From Paracoccaceae bacterium (GTDB lineage Bacteria; Pseudomonadota; Alphaproteobacteria; Rhodobacterales; Rhodobacteraceae): DNA of 7,088 nt. A program made the translations under genes and the position numbers. The notes below the pieces were generated by a model. That model saw nothing but the letters and a program-made list of their open reading frames with translations, was not told the origin of the DNA and did not search any database. The DNA is taken from NCBI GenBank assembly GCA_007120685.1, contig SKNG01000081.1, forward strand, positions 1-7,088, given 5' to 3'. Below, in pieces: positions 1 through 6,393 of the stretch (within the stretch, counting starts at the first letter, position 1; every line of letters starts with the position of its first letter).

Positions 1-242
1 CGGTGCTGGCGGCGGGGCGCATGCAGTTTCCCATGGCGGCGATCTCGGCGGGCATGGGCGGGCATGTGCGCGTCGGGCTGGAGGACAATCTGTTCATCGC
101 GCGCGGGGTGCTGGCGAAATCCAACGCCGAGCAGGTGCAAAAGCTCCGCGCCATGGTCGAGGCGCTGGGCCGCGAGGTCGCCACACCAGACGAGGTGCGC
201 GCCATGTTGGGGCTGAAAGGCGCCGATCAGGTGGGGTTCTGA
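1..242 (+). CDS. BKACE / 3-keto-5-aminohexanoate cleavage family enzyme, C-terminal fragment
   Basis: Only the last 80 or so codons are present; the reading frame runs in from the left edge (first complete codon at base 3) and stops with TGA at 240-242. The family (formerly DUF849) consists of metal-dependent TIM-barrel enzymes that condense a beta-keto acid with acetyl-CoA, giving acetoacetate and a new CoA ester; lysine fermentation (Kce) and carnitine breakdown are known examples. The recognisable block is GGHVRVGLEDN, followed by the family-typical tail GVLAKSNAEQVQK and GREVATPDEVRAMLGL. From memory of Kce, the Arg and Asp in that block (residues 23 and 28 of the visible fragment, spaced five apart) correspond to catalytic Arg226 and Asp231, and both are kept. 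The substrate cannot be inferred from the C-terminus alone. The frame ends 39 bp before the convergent small gene, and I see no convincing terminator in between. Confidence 0.88.
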   Translation, partial: VLAAGRMQFPMAAISAGMGGHVRVGLEDNLFIARGVLAKSNAEQVQKLRAMVEALGREVATPDEVRAMLGLKGADQVGF

Positions 243-281
243 GCGCCTGCCGTCCATGGCGCGGTGTTGCCGAACGCCCTG

Positions 282-428
282 TCAGACGAACAGCAGAAAG
301 AGCCCTACCCAGCAAAGGGTGCCGGCGGCGATGGCGAACACTACCCCGGCACCATGTGGGGCGCGTGGGGCGCGTTCGGCGCTGTCCGGAACGCTGTAAA
401 GGCTGACTGAATTGACATGGTCCATCAT
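282..428 (-). CDS. Small single-pass membrane protein, 48 aa, unknown function
   Basis: This short frame starts at tandem ATG codons (428-426 and 425-423) and stops with TGA at 284-282. I do not recognise the family. The first 26 or so residues are polar, with several Pro, Arg and Ala (PDSAERAPRAPHGAG). Residues about 28-48 form one hydrophobic stretch, VVFAIAAGTLCWVGLFLLFV, that runs to the very C-terminus, suggesting a tail-anchored or single-pass inner membrane protein with a short polar N-terminal part. The case for a real gene rests on a near-consensus ribosome binding site (AAGGAG, 443-438) nine bases before the first ATG, plus the clean membrane segment. The frame stays open further upstream to about 758, but that part crosses the msrA start and reads like antisense noise, so I placed the start at 428. 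The gene is convergent with the BKACE gene and divergent from msrA. Its only Cys is in the membrane segment (residue 39). Confidence 0.6.
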   Translation of the reverse strand: MMDHVNSVSLYSVPDSAERAPRAPHGAGVVFAIAAGTLCWVGLFLLFV

Positions 429-437
429 GAAGCCGTG

Positions 438-443
438 CTCCTT
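438..443 (-). promoter_or_regulatory. Ribosome binding site of the 48-aa membrane protein
   Basis: On the minus strand this reads AAGGAG (preceded by A), nine bases before the ATG at 428 and twelve before the second ATG at 425. The spacing favours the first ATG. It is the main evidence that the short frame is translated. The site abuts an imperfect inverted repeat at 443-463. Confidence 0.6.
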
Positions 444-463
444 TGCCGCAAGCTTGCTCGCAA
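443..463. repeat. Imperfect inverted repeat centred on AAGCTT
   Basis: The left arm TTGCCGCAAG and the right arm CTTGCTCGCAA are near mirror images: a perfect 10-bp core GCAAGCTTGC flanked by TTGC and GCAA, with a one-base spacing difference between arms. It lies between the ribosome binding site of the minus-strand small gene and a candidate -10 box for msrA, and overlaps the candidate msrA -35 box. That position would suit an operator, but no regulator family can be named, and a repeat of this quality could arise by chance in GC-rich DNA. Confidence 0.3.
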
Positions 464-483
464 CAGATGAAAAAACCTCTAAT
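454..483 (+). promoter_or_regulatory. Candidate sigma-70 type promoter for msrA
   Basis: TTGCTC (454-459) as -35 and TCTAAT (478-483) as -10 are separated by 18 bp. The -10 box matches the TATAAT consensus at five of six positions; the -35 matches only at TTG. It would give a leader of roughly 110 bases before the msrA ATG at 601. It is the best match I found by eye in this intergenic region, and it is unproven. Confidence 0.3.
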
Positions 484-568
484 GGCGGTGGCGTTTTGGC
501 GGGAATGCGGTTTTCCCGTGGCACAGACCCTTCACCTGACCGTGAGTTGCCCGGGACGAGGGATGAGG

Positions 569-595
569 TCACCTTTGCCTCACGAAAAGGGGTGA
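569..595 (+). promoter_or_regulatory. Possible leader hairpin overlapping the msrA ribosome binding site
   Basis: TCACCTTT (569-576) can pair with AGGGGTGA (588-595): five Watson-Crick pairs, two G-T wobbles and a final T-A, closing an 11-base loop. The right arm contains the purine-rich AAAGGGG stretch that serves as the msrA Shine-Dalgarno, so folding could limit translation. This is seen in sequence only; the stem is short and contains wobbles. Confidence 0.2.
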
Positions 596-600
596 AGCGA

Positions 601-1242
601 ATGATCAGACGGTTCTTCTTCGGTGTGTTTTCGGCGCTGGTGCTGATCTTCGGGTTTTCGGACAGGGCAGCCGCACAGGAGACCGCACTTGTAGCGGGGG
701 GCTGTTTCTGGTGCGTTGAGTCCGATTTCCGGCGCGTGCAGGGCGTGTTGGACGTCACCGTGGGCTTTGCCGGCGGCAGCCTGGAAAACCCGAGTTATGA
801 GCAGGTGGTGCGCGGCGGCACCGGCCATCTGGAAGTAACGCAGATCACCTTCGATCCGGCGCGCATAACCTATGCGCAGATCCTGCATCTGTTCATGCGC
901 TCGATCGACCCGCTGGATGACGGCGGACAGTTCTGCGACCGGCGCGCGCATTACACCTCGGCGATCTTTGCCGCGCCGGAGCAGCGCGCGACAGCACAGG
1001 AGGCGCTGGACCGGGCCAGCGCCGATCTGGGCCAGCCGGTGGTGACGCCGCTGCGCCCGCTGGAACGGTTCTGGCCGGCAGAGGACTTCCATCAGAACTA
1101 TGCCAATAGCGACTCCATCGTGCTGACGCGCTTCGGTCCGCTGACCAAACGCGCCGCCTATTCCCGCTATCGCAATGCTTGCGGGCGCGATGCGCGGGTG
1201 CTGGAGCTGTGGGGCGAGGACGCACCCTTCGCGCGTCGATAA
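601..1242 (+). CDS. msrA: Peptide-methionine (S)-S-oxide reductase MsrA, exported form
   Basis: The 213-residue protein reduces the S-epimer of methionine sulfoxide in oxidised proteins. The active-site motif GGCFWCVE is at 33-40, with nucleophilic Cys35, a second Cys38 giving a CFWC pair, and Glu40. Other conserved points are NPSYEQV (63-69), GHLEV with Glu78, Asp113 and Tyr118 spaced as in the standard Asp/Tyr pair of MsrA, AEDFHQNY (160-167), and Cys194 in RNACGRD near the C-terminus as a possible resolving cysteine. Residues 1-25 look like a Sec signal peptide: MIRR, then a hydrophobic core FFFGVFSALVLIFGF, then AAA before Gln26. The enzyme should therefore act in the periplasm. The ATG at 601 was chosen because it gives this signal peptide and follows AAAAGGGG; the frame is open back to 412 but that extension has no MsrA similarity. 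The stop is 10 bp from the convergent maeB stop. An extra Cys112 replaces the residue before Asp113. Confidence 0.95.
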   Translation: MIRRFFFGVFSALVLIFGFSDRAAAQETALVAGGCFWCVESDFRRVQGVLDVTVGFAGGSLENPSYEQVVRGGTGHLEVTQITFDPARITYAQILHLFMRSIDPLDDGGQFCDRRAHYTSAIFAAPEQRATAQEALDRASADLGQPVVTPLRPLERFWPAEDFHQNYANSDSIVLTRFGPLTKRAAYSRYRNACGRDARVLELWGEDAPFARR

Positions 1243-1246
1243 GGAA

Positions 1247-1274
1247 CGCCTGCTACAGCCCGATTCGGCAGGCG
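1247..1274 (-). terminator. Possible maeB terminator hairpin
   Basis: CGCCTGC (1247-1253) and GCAGGCG (1268-1274) form a perfect 7-bp GC-rich stem around a 14-base loop. On the minus strand the stem is followed by TTCCTTAT, a short and imperfect T-rich tail, so it fits best as a weak intrinsic terminator for maeB, whose stop codon lies at the loop/stem edge. On the plus strand no T-run follows, so it is less likely to end msrA transcripts by the intrinsic route. Confidence 0.35.
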
Positions 1275-3514
1275 GCCATCACCGCCATGTTCATGATGTC
1301 ATTCACCGTGGCCCCGGTAGTGCAGACCTGGATGGGCCGGGGGACCCCGGTCAGGATGGGCCCGATCACGGTAGACCCGGCCAGTTCCTGCATCAGCTTG
1401 ACCGAGATCGAGGCCGAGTGCCGGGCTGGCACCACCAGGATATTCGCCGGCCCGGTAAGGCGCGAAAACGGATAATGCGCCGCCGCTGTGGCGTTGAGCG
1501 CCACATCGACGGTCATTTCGCCTTCGTATTCGAAATCGACGCCGCGCTTGTCCAGCACCTCGGGCGCCAGATGCATCTTGGTGGCGCGCTCGCTGACCGG
1601 ATAGCCGAAGGTGGAAAAGCTGACAAAGGCCACGCGCGGCTCTAGCCCCAGCCCGCGTGCCACGCCGGCAGCATTGGTGGCAATGTCGGCCAGATCGTTC
1701 TGATCCGGCCACTCATGCACCAGCGTGTCTGCGACAAGCACCACCCGCCCCTTGTGCAAGAGCACCGAAACGCCGACCGCGCCATCCTGGGCACGGGCGT
1801 CGAAGACATGGTTGATCATGTCCATCACCAGCGCCGATTTGCGCGTCGCCCCGGTGACCAGCCCGTCGCCATGGCCATGGGCCAGCATCAGCGCGGCAAA
1901 GATATGCCGGTCTCGCGTGGCCATGCGGTGGACGTCGCGCTGGTCGAACCCCTTGCGCTGCAGACGGTCGTAGAGAAAGGTCTTGTAGGCATCCAGATGG
2001 CGAGTGTTGGCCGCATTGACGATTTCCAGTTCGCGCACCGCGTCGGCCAGACCCGCGCCCTCCAACCGCTGCTTCGTGTCAGCCTCTTCGCCCACCACCA
2101 GCGCCTTGCCCAGACCGGACCGCTGATAGCTGACCGCCGCGCGCAGCACGCGCTCGTCATCGCCCTCGGCAAAGATCATCGTCGCCTGGGCGCGGCGGGC
2201 GCGGGCATAAAGGCCCTGCTGCATGGATGCGGTGGGATCCATCCGCGCCTTCAGCGTAAGGCGGTAGCTTTCCATGTCGATGATCGGCCGGCGCGCGACG
2301 CCGGTGTCCATGCCAGCCTTCGCCACCGCCGGCGGGATGGTGTGAATCAGGCGCGGGTCAAAGGGCGTGGGGATGATGTAGTCCCGCCCGAAGGTCAGCT
2401 TGCGGCCATAGGCCATGGCAACCTCGTCCGGCACGTCCTCTCGCGCCAGTTCGGCCAGCGCCCGCGCGCAGGCGATCTTCATCTCGTCATTGATGGCGCG
2501 GGCGTGGATATCCAGCGCGCCGCGGAACAGATAGGGGAAGCCCAGGACGTTGTTGACCTGATTGGGATAGTCGCTGCGCCCGGTGGCGACGATGGCATCG
2601 GCACGTATGGCATGGGCTTCCTCGGGCGTGATCTCGGGGTCCGGGTTGGCCATGGCGAAAATGACCGGGTCTTCGGCCATGGATTCCACCATCTCGGCCG
2701 TCACCGCGCCCTTGACCGACACGCCCAGGAAGACGTCCGCACCCCTGATTGCCTCTTCCAGCGTGCGCGCTTCGGTCTGCACGGCATGGGCGGATTTCCA
2801 TTGGTTCATGCCCTCGGTGCGGCCCTGGAAGATCACGCCCTTGGTGTCGCAGACGATGCAGTTGTCATGCCGCGCGCCCATTGCCTTCAGCAGTTCGATA
2901 CAGGCGATGCCGGCCGCGCCGGCGCCATTGAGCACGATGCGGCAATCCTGAAGCCGCTTGCCGGTCAGTTCCAGCGCGTTGATCAGCCCGGCAGCGCAGA
3001 TCACGGCGGTGCCGTGCTGGTCGTCATGGAAGACGGGAATGTCGCAAAGCTCTTTCAGGCGGGATTCGATGATGAAGCATTCCGGCGCCTTGATGTCTTC
3101 CAGGTTGACGCCACCGAATGTGGCGCTCATCAGATGCACGGCCTTGATGATCTCGTCGGCGTCTTCGGTGTCCAGTTCGATATCGATGGCGTTGACATCG
3201 GCGAAGCGCTTGAACAGCACCGCCTTGCCCTCCATCACCGGCTTGGAGGCCAGCGCGCCCAGGTTGCCCAGCCCCAGGATGGCGGTGCCGTTCGATACCA
3301 CGGCGACCATGTTGCCCTTGGTGGTGTAGTCATAGGCCAGGCCCGGATCGCGGGCGATGGCTTCCACCGGGACGGCGACACCGGGGGAATAGGCCAGGCT
3401 GAGGTCGCGCTGGGTGGCCATGGGTTTGGAGGCCGTGATCTCGAACTTGCCGGGGGTGGGTTCGAAATGATAGGCGAGCGCCTCTTCGGGGGTGGTCCGG
3501 GTCTTGCGGGTCAT
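1253..3514 (-). CDS. maeB: Malic enzyme with C-terminal phosphotransacetylase-like domain (MaeB type)
   Basis: The 753-residue cytoplasmic enzyme oxidatively decarboxylates malate to pyruvate with reduction of NADP (or NAD). Full length is typical for the hybrid family (about 750-770). The N-terminal malic domain holds AYSPGVA with Tyr42, EGKAVLFK with Lys97, DIKAPECF (140-147) and metal-binding FHDDQHGT (162-169). The NAD(P)-binding domain has GAGAAGIA (197-204), ANPDPE (289-294) and GRSDYPNQVNNVLGFPYLFRG (312-332). From about 430 to the end is a phosphotransacetylase-like domain (MIFAEGDDERVLRAA, VTGATRKSA, SFSTFGYP, TTGATVNDI). In studied homologues this domain does not make acetyl phosphate but binds acetyl-CoA as an allosteric inhibitor. 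The start at 3514 is supported by GAGGAG (3530-3525) ten bases upstream; the frame continues open upstream only by chance, across the mutS start. NADP versus NAD preference cannot be read from the sequence, so an NAD-preferring form is possible. The gene is divergent from mutS and convergent with msrA. Confidence 0.96.
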   Translation of the reverse strand: MTRKTRTTPEEALAYHFEPTPGKFEITASKPMATQRDLSLAYSPGVAVPVEAIARDPGLAYDYTTKGNMVAVVSNGTAILGLGNLGALASKPVMEGKAVLFKRFADVNAIDIELDTEDADEIIKAVHLMSATFGGVNLEDIKAPECFIIESRLKELCDIPVFHDDQHGTAVICAAGLINALELTGKRLQDCRIVLNGAGAAGIACIELLKAMGARHDNCIVCDTKGVIFQGRTEGMNQWKSAHAVQTEARTLEEAIRGADVFLGVSVKGAVTAEMVESMAEDPVIFAMANPDPEITPEEAHAIRADAIVATGRSDYPNQVNNVLGFPYLFRGALDIHARAINDEMKIACARALAELAREDVPDEVAMAYGRKLTFGRDYIIPTPFDPRLIHTIPPAVAKAGMDTGVARRPIIDMESYRLTLKARMDPTASMQQGLYARARRAQATMIFAEGDDERVLRAAVSYQRSGLGKALVVGEEADTKQRLEGAGLADAVRELEIVNAANTRHLDAYKTFLYDRLQRKGFDQRDVHRMATRDRHIFAALMLAHGHGDGLVTGATRKSALVMDMINHVFDARAQDGAVGVSVLLHKGRVVLVADTLVHEWPDQNDLADIATNAAGVARGLGLEPRVAFVSFSTFGYPVSERATKMHLAPEVLDKRGVDFEYEGEMTVDVALNATAAAHYPFSRLTGPANILVVPARHSASISVKLMQELAGSTVIGPILTGVPRPIQVCTTGATVNDIMNMAVMAACRIGL

Positions 3515-3640
3515 GTTGCGGGCGCTCCTCACCTTTTGTCTTTCCTTAGCGCCGGGCATGGGGCGGCTCAACCACGCAACAGGGGTGCTTTTCGGCGGCG
3601 TGGCGGTTTTGTAGGGTCGGGCTGCAGCATGGAGGGGCGG
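3515..3640. promoter_or_regulatory. Divergent maeB / mutS intergenic region
   Basis: These 126 bp must hold the start signals of both genes. For maeB the best promoter I can find on the minus strand is TTGAGC (3571-3566) and TAAGGA (3548-3543) with a 17-bp spacer; the -35 matches at four of six positions but the -10 is poor. For mutS no convincing -35/-10 pair is visible; TTTTGTAGGG around 3607-3616 is the only AT-richer stretch near its start. I see no clear operator or riboswitch. Confidence 0.3.
3631..3637 (+). promoter_or_regulatory. mutS: Ribosome binding site deciding the mutS start
   Basis: GGAGGGG lies three bases before the GTG at 3641, and its core GGAGG is five bases away. It overlaps the last base of an in-frame ATG at 3629-3631, which itself is preceded only by a weak AGGG twelve bases upstream. 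This arrangement favours the GTG as the true start. Confidence 0.55.
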
Positions 3641-6361
3641 GTGAACGCCACGCAGGGCCAAGTCACACCGATGATGGCGCAGTATCTGGAGATCAAGGCG
3701 CAGCACGCGGATGCGCTGCTGTTCTACCGGATGGGCGACTTCTACGAGATGTTCTTCGACGATGCCGTGGCCGCCGCCGCAGCGCTGGATATCGCGCTGA
3801 CCAAGCGCGGCCAGCATCAGGGCGCCGATATCCCCATGTGCGGCGTGCCGGTCCATTCGGCCGAGGGTTACTTGCTGACCCTGATCCGCAAGGGCTTTCG
3901 CGTCGCCATCGCCGAACAGATGGAAGACCCGGCGGAGGCGAAGAAACGCGGCTACAAGGCCGTGGTGCGGCGCGATGTGGTGCGACTGGTCACACCCGGC
4001 ACGCTGACCGAAGACAGCCTGCTGGAGCCCCGGCGGCACAACTATCTCGCCGCCTTCGCCGATATCCGGGGCGAGGGGGCGCTGGGCTGGGCGGATATCT
4101 CGACCGGCGAGTTGCGCGTGATGCCCTGCCCGCGCGTGCGACTGGGGCCGGAACTGGCACGGCTGGGGGCGCGGGAATTGCTGGTGGTGGAGGAAGACGA
4201 GGCGGGCTTTCGCGAACTGGCCACGGAACACGGGCTGGCGCTGACCGGGCTGGCACGGGCGCGGTTCGATTCCACCCGGGCGCGACAGCGGTTATGCGCG
4301 CTGTTCGAGGTGGAGACGCTGGACGGGTTCGGCGCGTTCGAGCGGGCGGAACTGGCGGCGCTGGGCGCGCTGGAGGCCTATCTGGACCTGACCCAGCGCG
4401 GGCAGATGCCGCTCTTGCGCCCGCCGGTGCGCGAAAGCGCGGGCGCGGCGATGCAGATCGACGCCGCCACCCGTCGCAACCTGGAACTGACGCAGGCCAT
4501 GGCCGGGGGGCGCGAGGGCTCGCTGCTGGCGGCGGTGGACATGACCGTGACGGCGGGCGGCGGACGTCTGCTGGAGCGGCGGATCGCGGCGCCGAGTTGC
4601 GATCTGGGGCAGGTGCAGGCGCGGCTGGGCGCGGTGGCGCAACTGGTGGGCGACGACCGGCTGCGCGGCGATCTGCGCGAAGCGCTGCGCATGGTGCCGG
4701 ATATCGACCGGGCGCTGTCCCGGCTGGCGCTGGAGAGGGGCGGGCCGCGCGATCTGGCGATGCTGCGTGCTGGCCTGCAGGCGGCGGGGCAGCTGGCGGG
4801 GCGGCTGGGGGCCGAGGACGACCCCGCAACGATTCTTGGCGAGGCGAGCGCGGCCATGCAGGGGCATGACGGTCTGGCGGGCCAGCTTGAGCAGGCGCTG
4901 GTGGCCGAGCCGCCGCTGCTGGCCCGTGACGGCGGGTTCATCGCGGCGGGGGTGAATGACGATCTGGACGAAGCCCGGCGGTTGCGCGACGAGGGGCGCG
5001 GGGTGATCGCCGAGATGCAGGCACGCTATGCCGAGGAGACCGGCATCGCGTCGATGAAGATCAAGCATAACAACGTTCTGGGCTATTTCATCGAAGTCAC
5101 GGCCACGCATGGGGCGAAGATGCTGGCGCCGCCGCTTTCCGAGCGTTTCATCCTCCGCCAGACCACCGCCAATGCCACGCGTTTCACCACGCTGGATCTG
5201 TCAGACCTGGAAACCCGGATCCTGAACGCGGGCGGGCGGGCGTTGGAGATCGAACAGCGGCTTTTCGCCGGATTGCGGGCAGCAGTGCTGGATCAGGCGC
5301 CAGCGATTCACCAGGCCGCGCGCGCGCTTGCGGAGCTGGATGTGCAGACGGGGCTGGCGGAACTGGCCCGCGCGCGGGACTGGTGCCGGCCGGAGGTCGA
5401 TGACAGCCGCGCCTTCCGGATCGAGGGCGGGCGCCACCCGGTGGTGGAGCGCGCGCTGATGCGCGAGGGGGCCAGCTTTGTTGCCAATGACGCCGACCTG
5501 ACGCCCGCTGGCGATGGTGCGGCGGTCTGTCTGGTGACGGGGCCGAACATGGCCGGCAAATCCACCTTCCTGCGGCAAAACGCGCTGATCGCGCTCTTGG
5601 CGCAGGCGGGCAGCTTCGTGCCGGCCCGCACCGCACGAATCGGGCTGGTTGGGCAATTGTTCAGCCGGGTGGGAGCCTCGGACGATCTGGCGCGGGGTCG
5701 GTCCACCTTCATGGTCGAGATGGTGGAGACAGCGGCGATCCTGAACCAGGCGGGCGACCGGGCGCTGGTGATCCTGGACGAGATCGGCCGCGGCACGGCG
5801 ACGTGGGACGGGCTGTCCATCGCCTGGGCGGTGCTGGAGCATCTGCATGACGTGAACCGCTGCCGGGCGCTGTTCGCCACGCATTACCATGAGATGACGG
5901 CGCTGGCCGAGCGGCTGGCGGGGGTTCAGAACGCCACGGTGGCGGTGCGGGAATGGGAAGGCGAGGTGGTGTTCCTGCATGAGGTGCGGCAGGGCGCGGC
6001 GGATCGGTCTTATGGCGTGCAGGTGGCGCGGCTGGCGGGATTGCCGGGGCCGGTGATTGCCCGGGCGCGCGATGTGCTGGAGCGGCTGGAAAAGGGTGCC
6101 GAGGGGCAGCCGGGGGCGCGGGCGCTGATCGAGGATCTGCCGCTCTTCGCGGCCAGCCCGCCACGCGCAGCAGAACCGAAGCCAGCCGCCCTGCCGCCGG
6201 GCACAGAGACGGCGTTGCAGCGGCTTCGCGAGGCGCATCCGGATACGCTGACACCGCGCGAGGCGCTGGGGTTGCTGTATGAAATCAACGAGCTGTTACA
6301 GGGTGAGGAAAGCGGAAAACGGCAAGGCGGGCCGATTTCAGCACGCCCAGCGCCGCGCTGA
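3641..6361 (+). CDS. mutS: DNA mismatch repair protein MutS
   Basis: MutS recognises mismatches and small loops in newly copied DNA and recruits MutL. Counting from the GTG at 3641 the protein has 906 residues, at the long end for the family. The mismatch-binding domain carries the Phe-x-Glu wedge in MGDFYEMFF (Phe34, Glu36), then TKRG and DIPMCGVPVHSAEGYL (63-78) and the connector after about 125. The lever/clamp region contains KIKHNNVLGYFIEV (473-486) and ERFILRQTTANATRF (501-515). The C-terminal ATPase has Walker A GPNMAGKST (634-642), STFMVEM (688-694), Walker B VILDEIGRGT (710-719) and ATHYHEM (746-752), then a helix-turn-helix dimer region (SYGVQVARLAGLPGPVI). All catalytic motifs are intact. 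A Pro/Ala-rich linker (about 838-855) precedes a C-terminal helical segment resembling the MutS tetramerisation domain (TPREALGLLYEINELL). An ATG at 3629 would add four residues but has a weaker ribosome binding site. The long open frame upstream is antisense to maeB. Confidence 0.97.
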   Translation: MNATQGQVTPMMAQYLEIKAQHADALLFYRMGDFYEMFFDDAVAAAAALDIALTKRGQHQGADIPMCGVPVHSAEGYLLTLIRKGFRVAIAEQMEDPAEAKKRGYKAVVRRDVVRLVTPGTLTEDSLLEPRRHNYLAAFADIRGEGALGWADISTGELRVMPCPRVRLGPELARLGARELLVVEEDEAGFRELATEHGLALTGLARARFDSTRARQRLCALFEVETLDGFGAFERAELAALGALEAYLDLTQRGQMPLLRPPVRESAGAAMQIDAATRRNLELTQAMAGGREGSLLAAVDMTVTAGGGRLLERRIAAPSCDLGQVQARLGAVAQLVGDDRLRGDLREALRMVPDIDRALSRLALERGGPRDLAMLRAGLQAAGQLAGRLGAEDDPATILGEASAAMQGHDGLAGQLEQALVAEPPLLARDGGFIAAGVNDDLDEARRLRDEGRGVIAEMQARYAEETGIASMKIKHNNVLGYFIEVTATHGAKMLAPPLSERFILRQTTANATRFTTLDLSDLETRILNAGGRALEIEQRLFAGLRAAVLDQAPAIHQAARALAELDVQTGLAELARARDWCRPEVDDSRAFRIEGGRHPVVERALMREGASFVANDADLTPAGDGAAVCLVTGPNMAGKSTFLRQNALIALLAQAGSFVPARTARIGLVGQLFSRVGASDDLARGRSTFMVEMVETAAILNQAGDRALVILDEIGRGTATWDGLSIAWAVLEHLHDVNRCRALFATHYHEMTALAERLAGVQNATVAVREWEGEVVFLHEVRQGAADRSYGVQVARLAGLPGPVIARARDVLERLEKGAEGQPGARALIEDLPLFAASPPRAAEPKPAALPPGTETALQRLREAHPDTLTPREALGLLYEINELLQGEESGKRQGGPISARPAPR

Positions 6362-6393
6362 CGGATACGCCGGACCGCGCTGGCGCCTATCCG
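6362..6393. terminator. Hairpin in the mutS / grpE convergent junction
   Basis: CGGATA (6362-6367) pairs with TATCCG (6388-6393), and CGCC (6368-6371) pairs with GGCG (6382-6385), leaving a CC bulge and a 10-base loop, a ten-pair GC-rich stem. It begins directly after the mutS TGA and includes the grpE stop. Neither strand has a T-run after it, so it is not a textbook intrinsic terminator; it may slow polymerase or protect 3' ends. A competing pairing, CCAGCGC (6347-6353) with GCGCTGG (6377-6383), is also possible. Confidence 0.35.

Noticed and set aside
243..262. GCGCC/GGCGC inverted repeat after the BKACE stop codon as a terminator
   Set aside because: The stem is only five pairs with a 10-base loop and no T-run on either strand.
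412..417. TTGACA, a perfect -35 consensus
   Set aside because: No acceptable -10 lies 16-18 bp downstream on the plus strand, and it falls inside the small gene's coding frame, so it is probably chance.
412..600. Upstream extension of the msrA frame to an ATG at 412
   Set aside because: The added residues have no MsrA similarity, and would bury the clear signal peptide that starts at 601; the extension also overlaps the small minus-strand gene.
1715..3628. A continuous plus-strand open frame of over 600 codons that joins in frame with mutS
   Set aside because: It is exactly antisense to maeB, which has full family motifs. GC-rich codon bias suppresses stops in the opposite strand, and the translation (rich in His, Gly, Asp, Arg) has no recognisable domain.
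3515..4231. Minus-strand extension of maeB across the intergenic region and into the mutS 5' end
   Set aside because: The malic enzyme family starts at about MTRKTRTTPEEAL, and GAGGAG sits ten bases before the ATG at 3514; the extension overlaps the intact mutS N-terminus.
3990..5110. Several long minus-strand open frames inside mutS
   Set aside because: They are Arg/Pro/Ala-rich translations typical of antisense frames in GC-rich genes, with no domain and no separate ribosome binding site worth noting.
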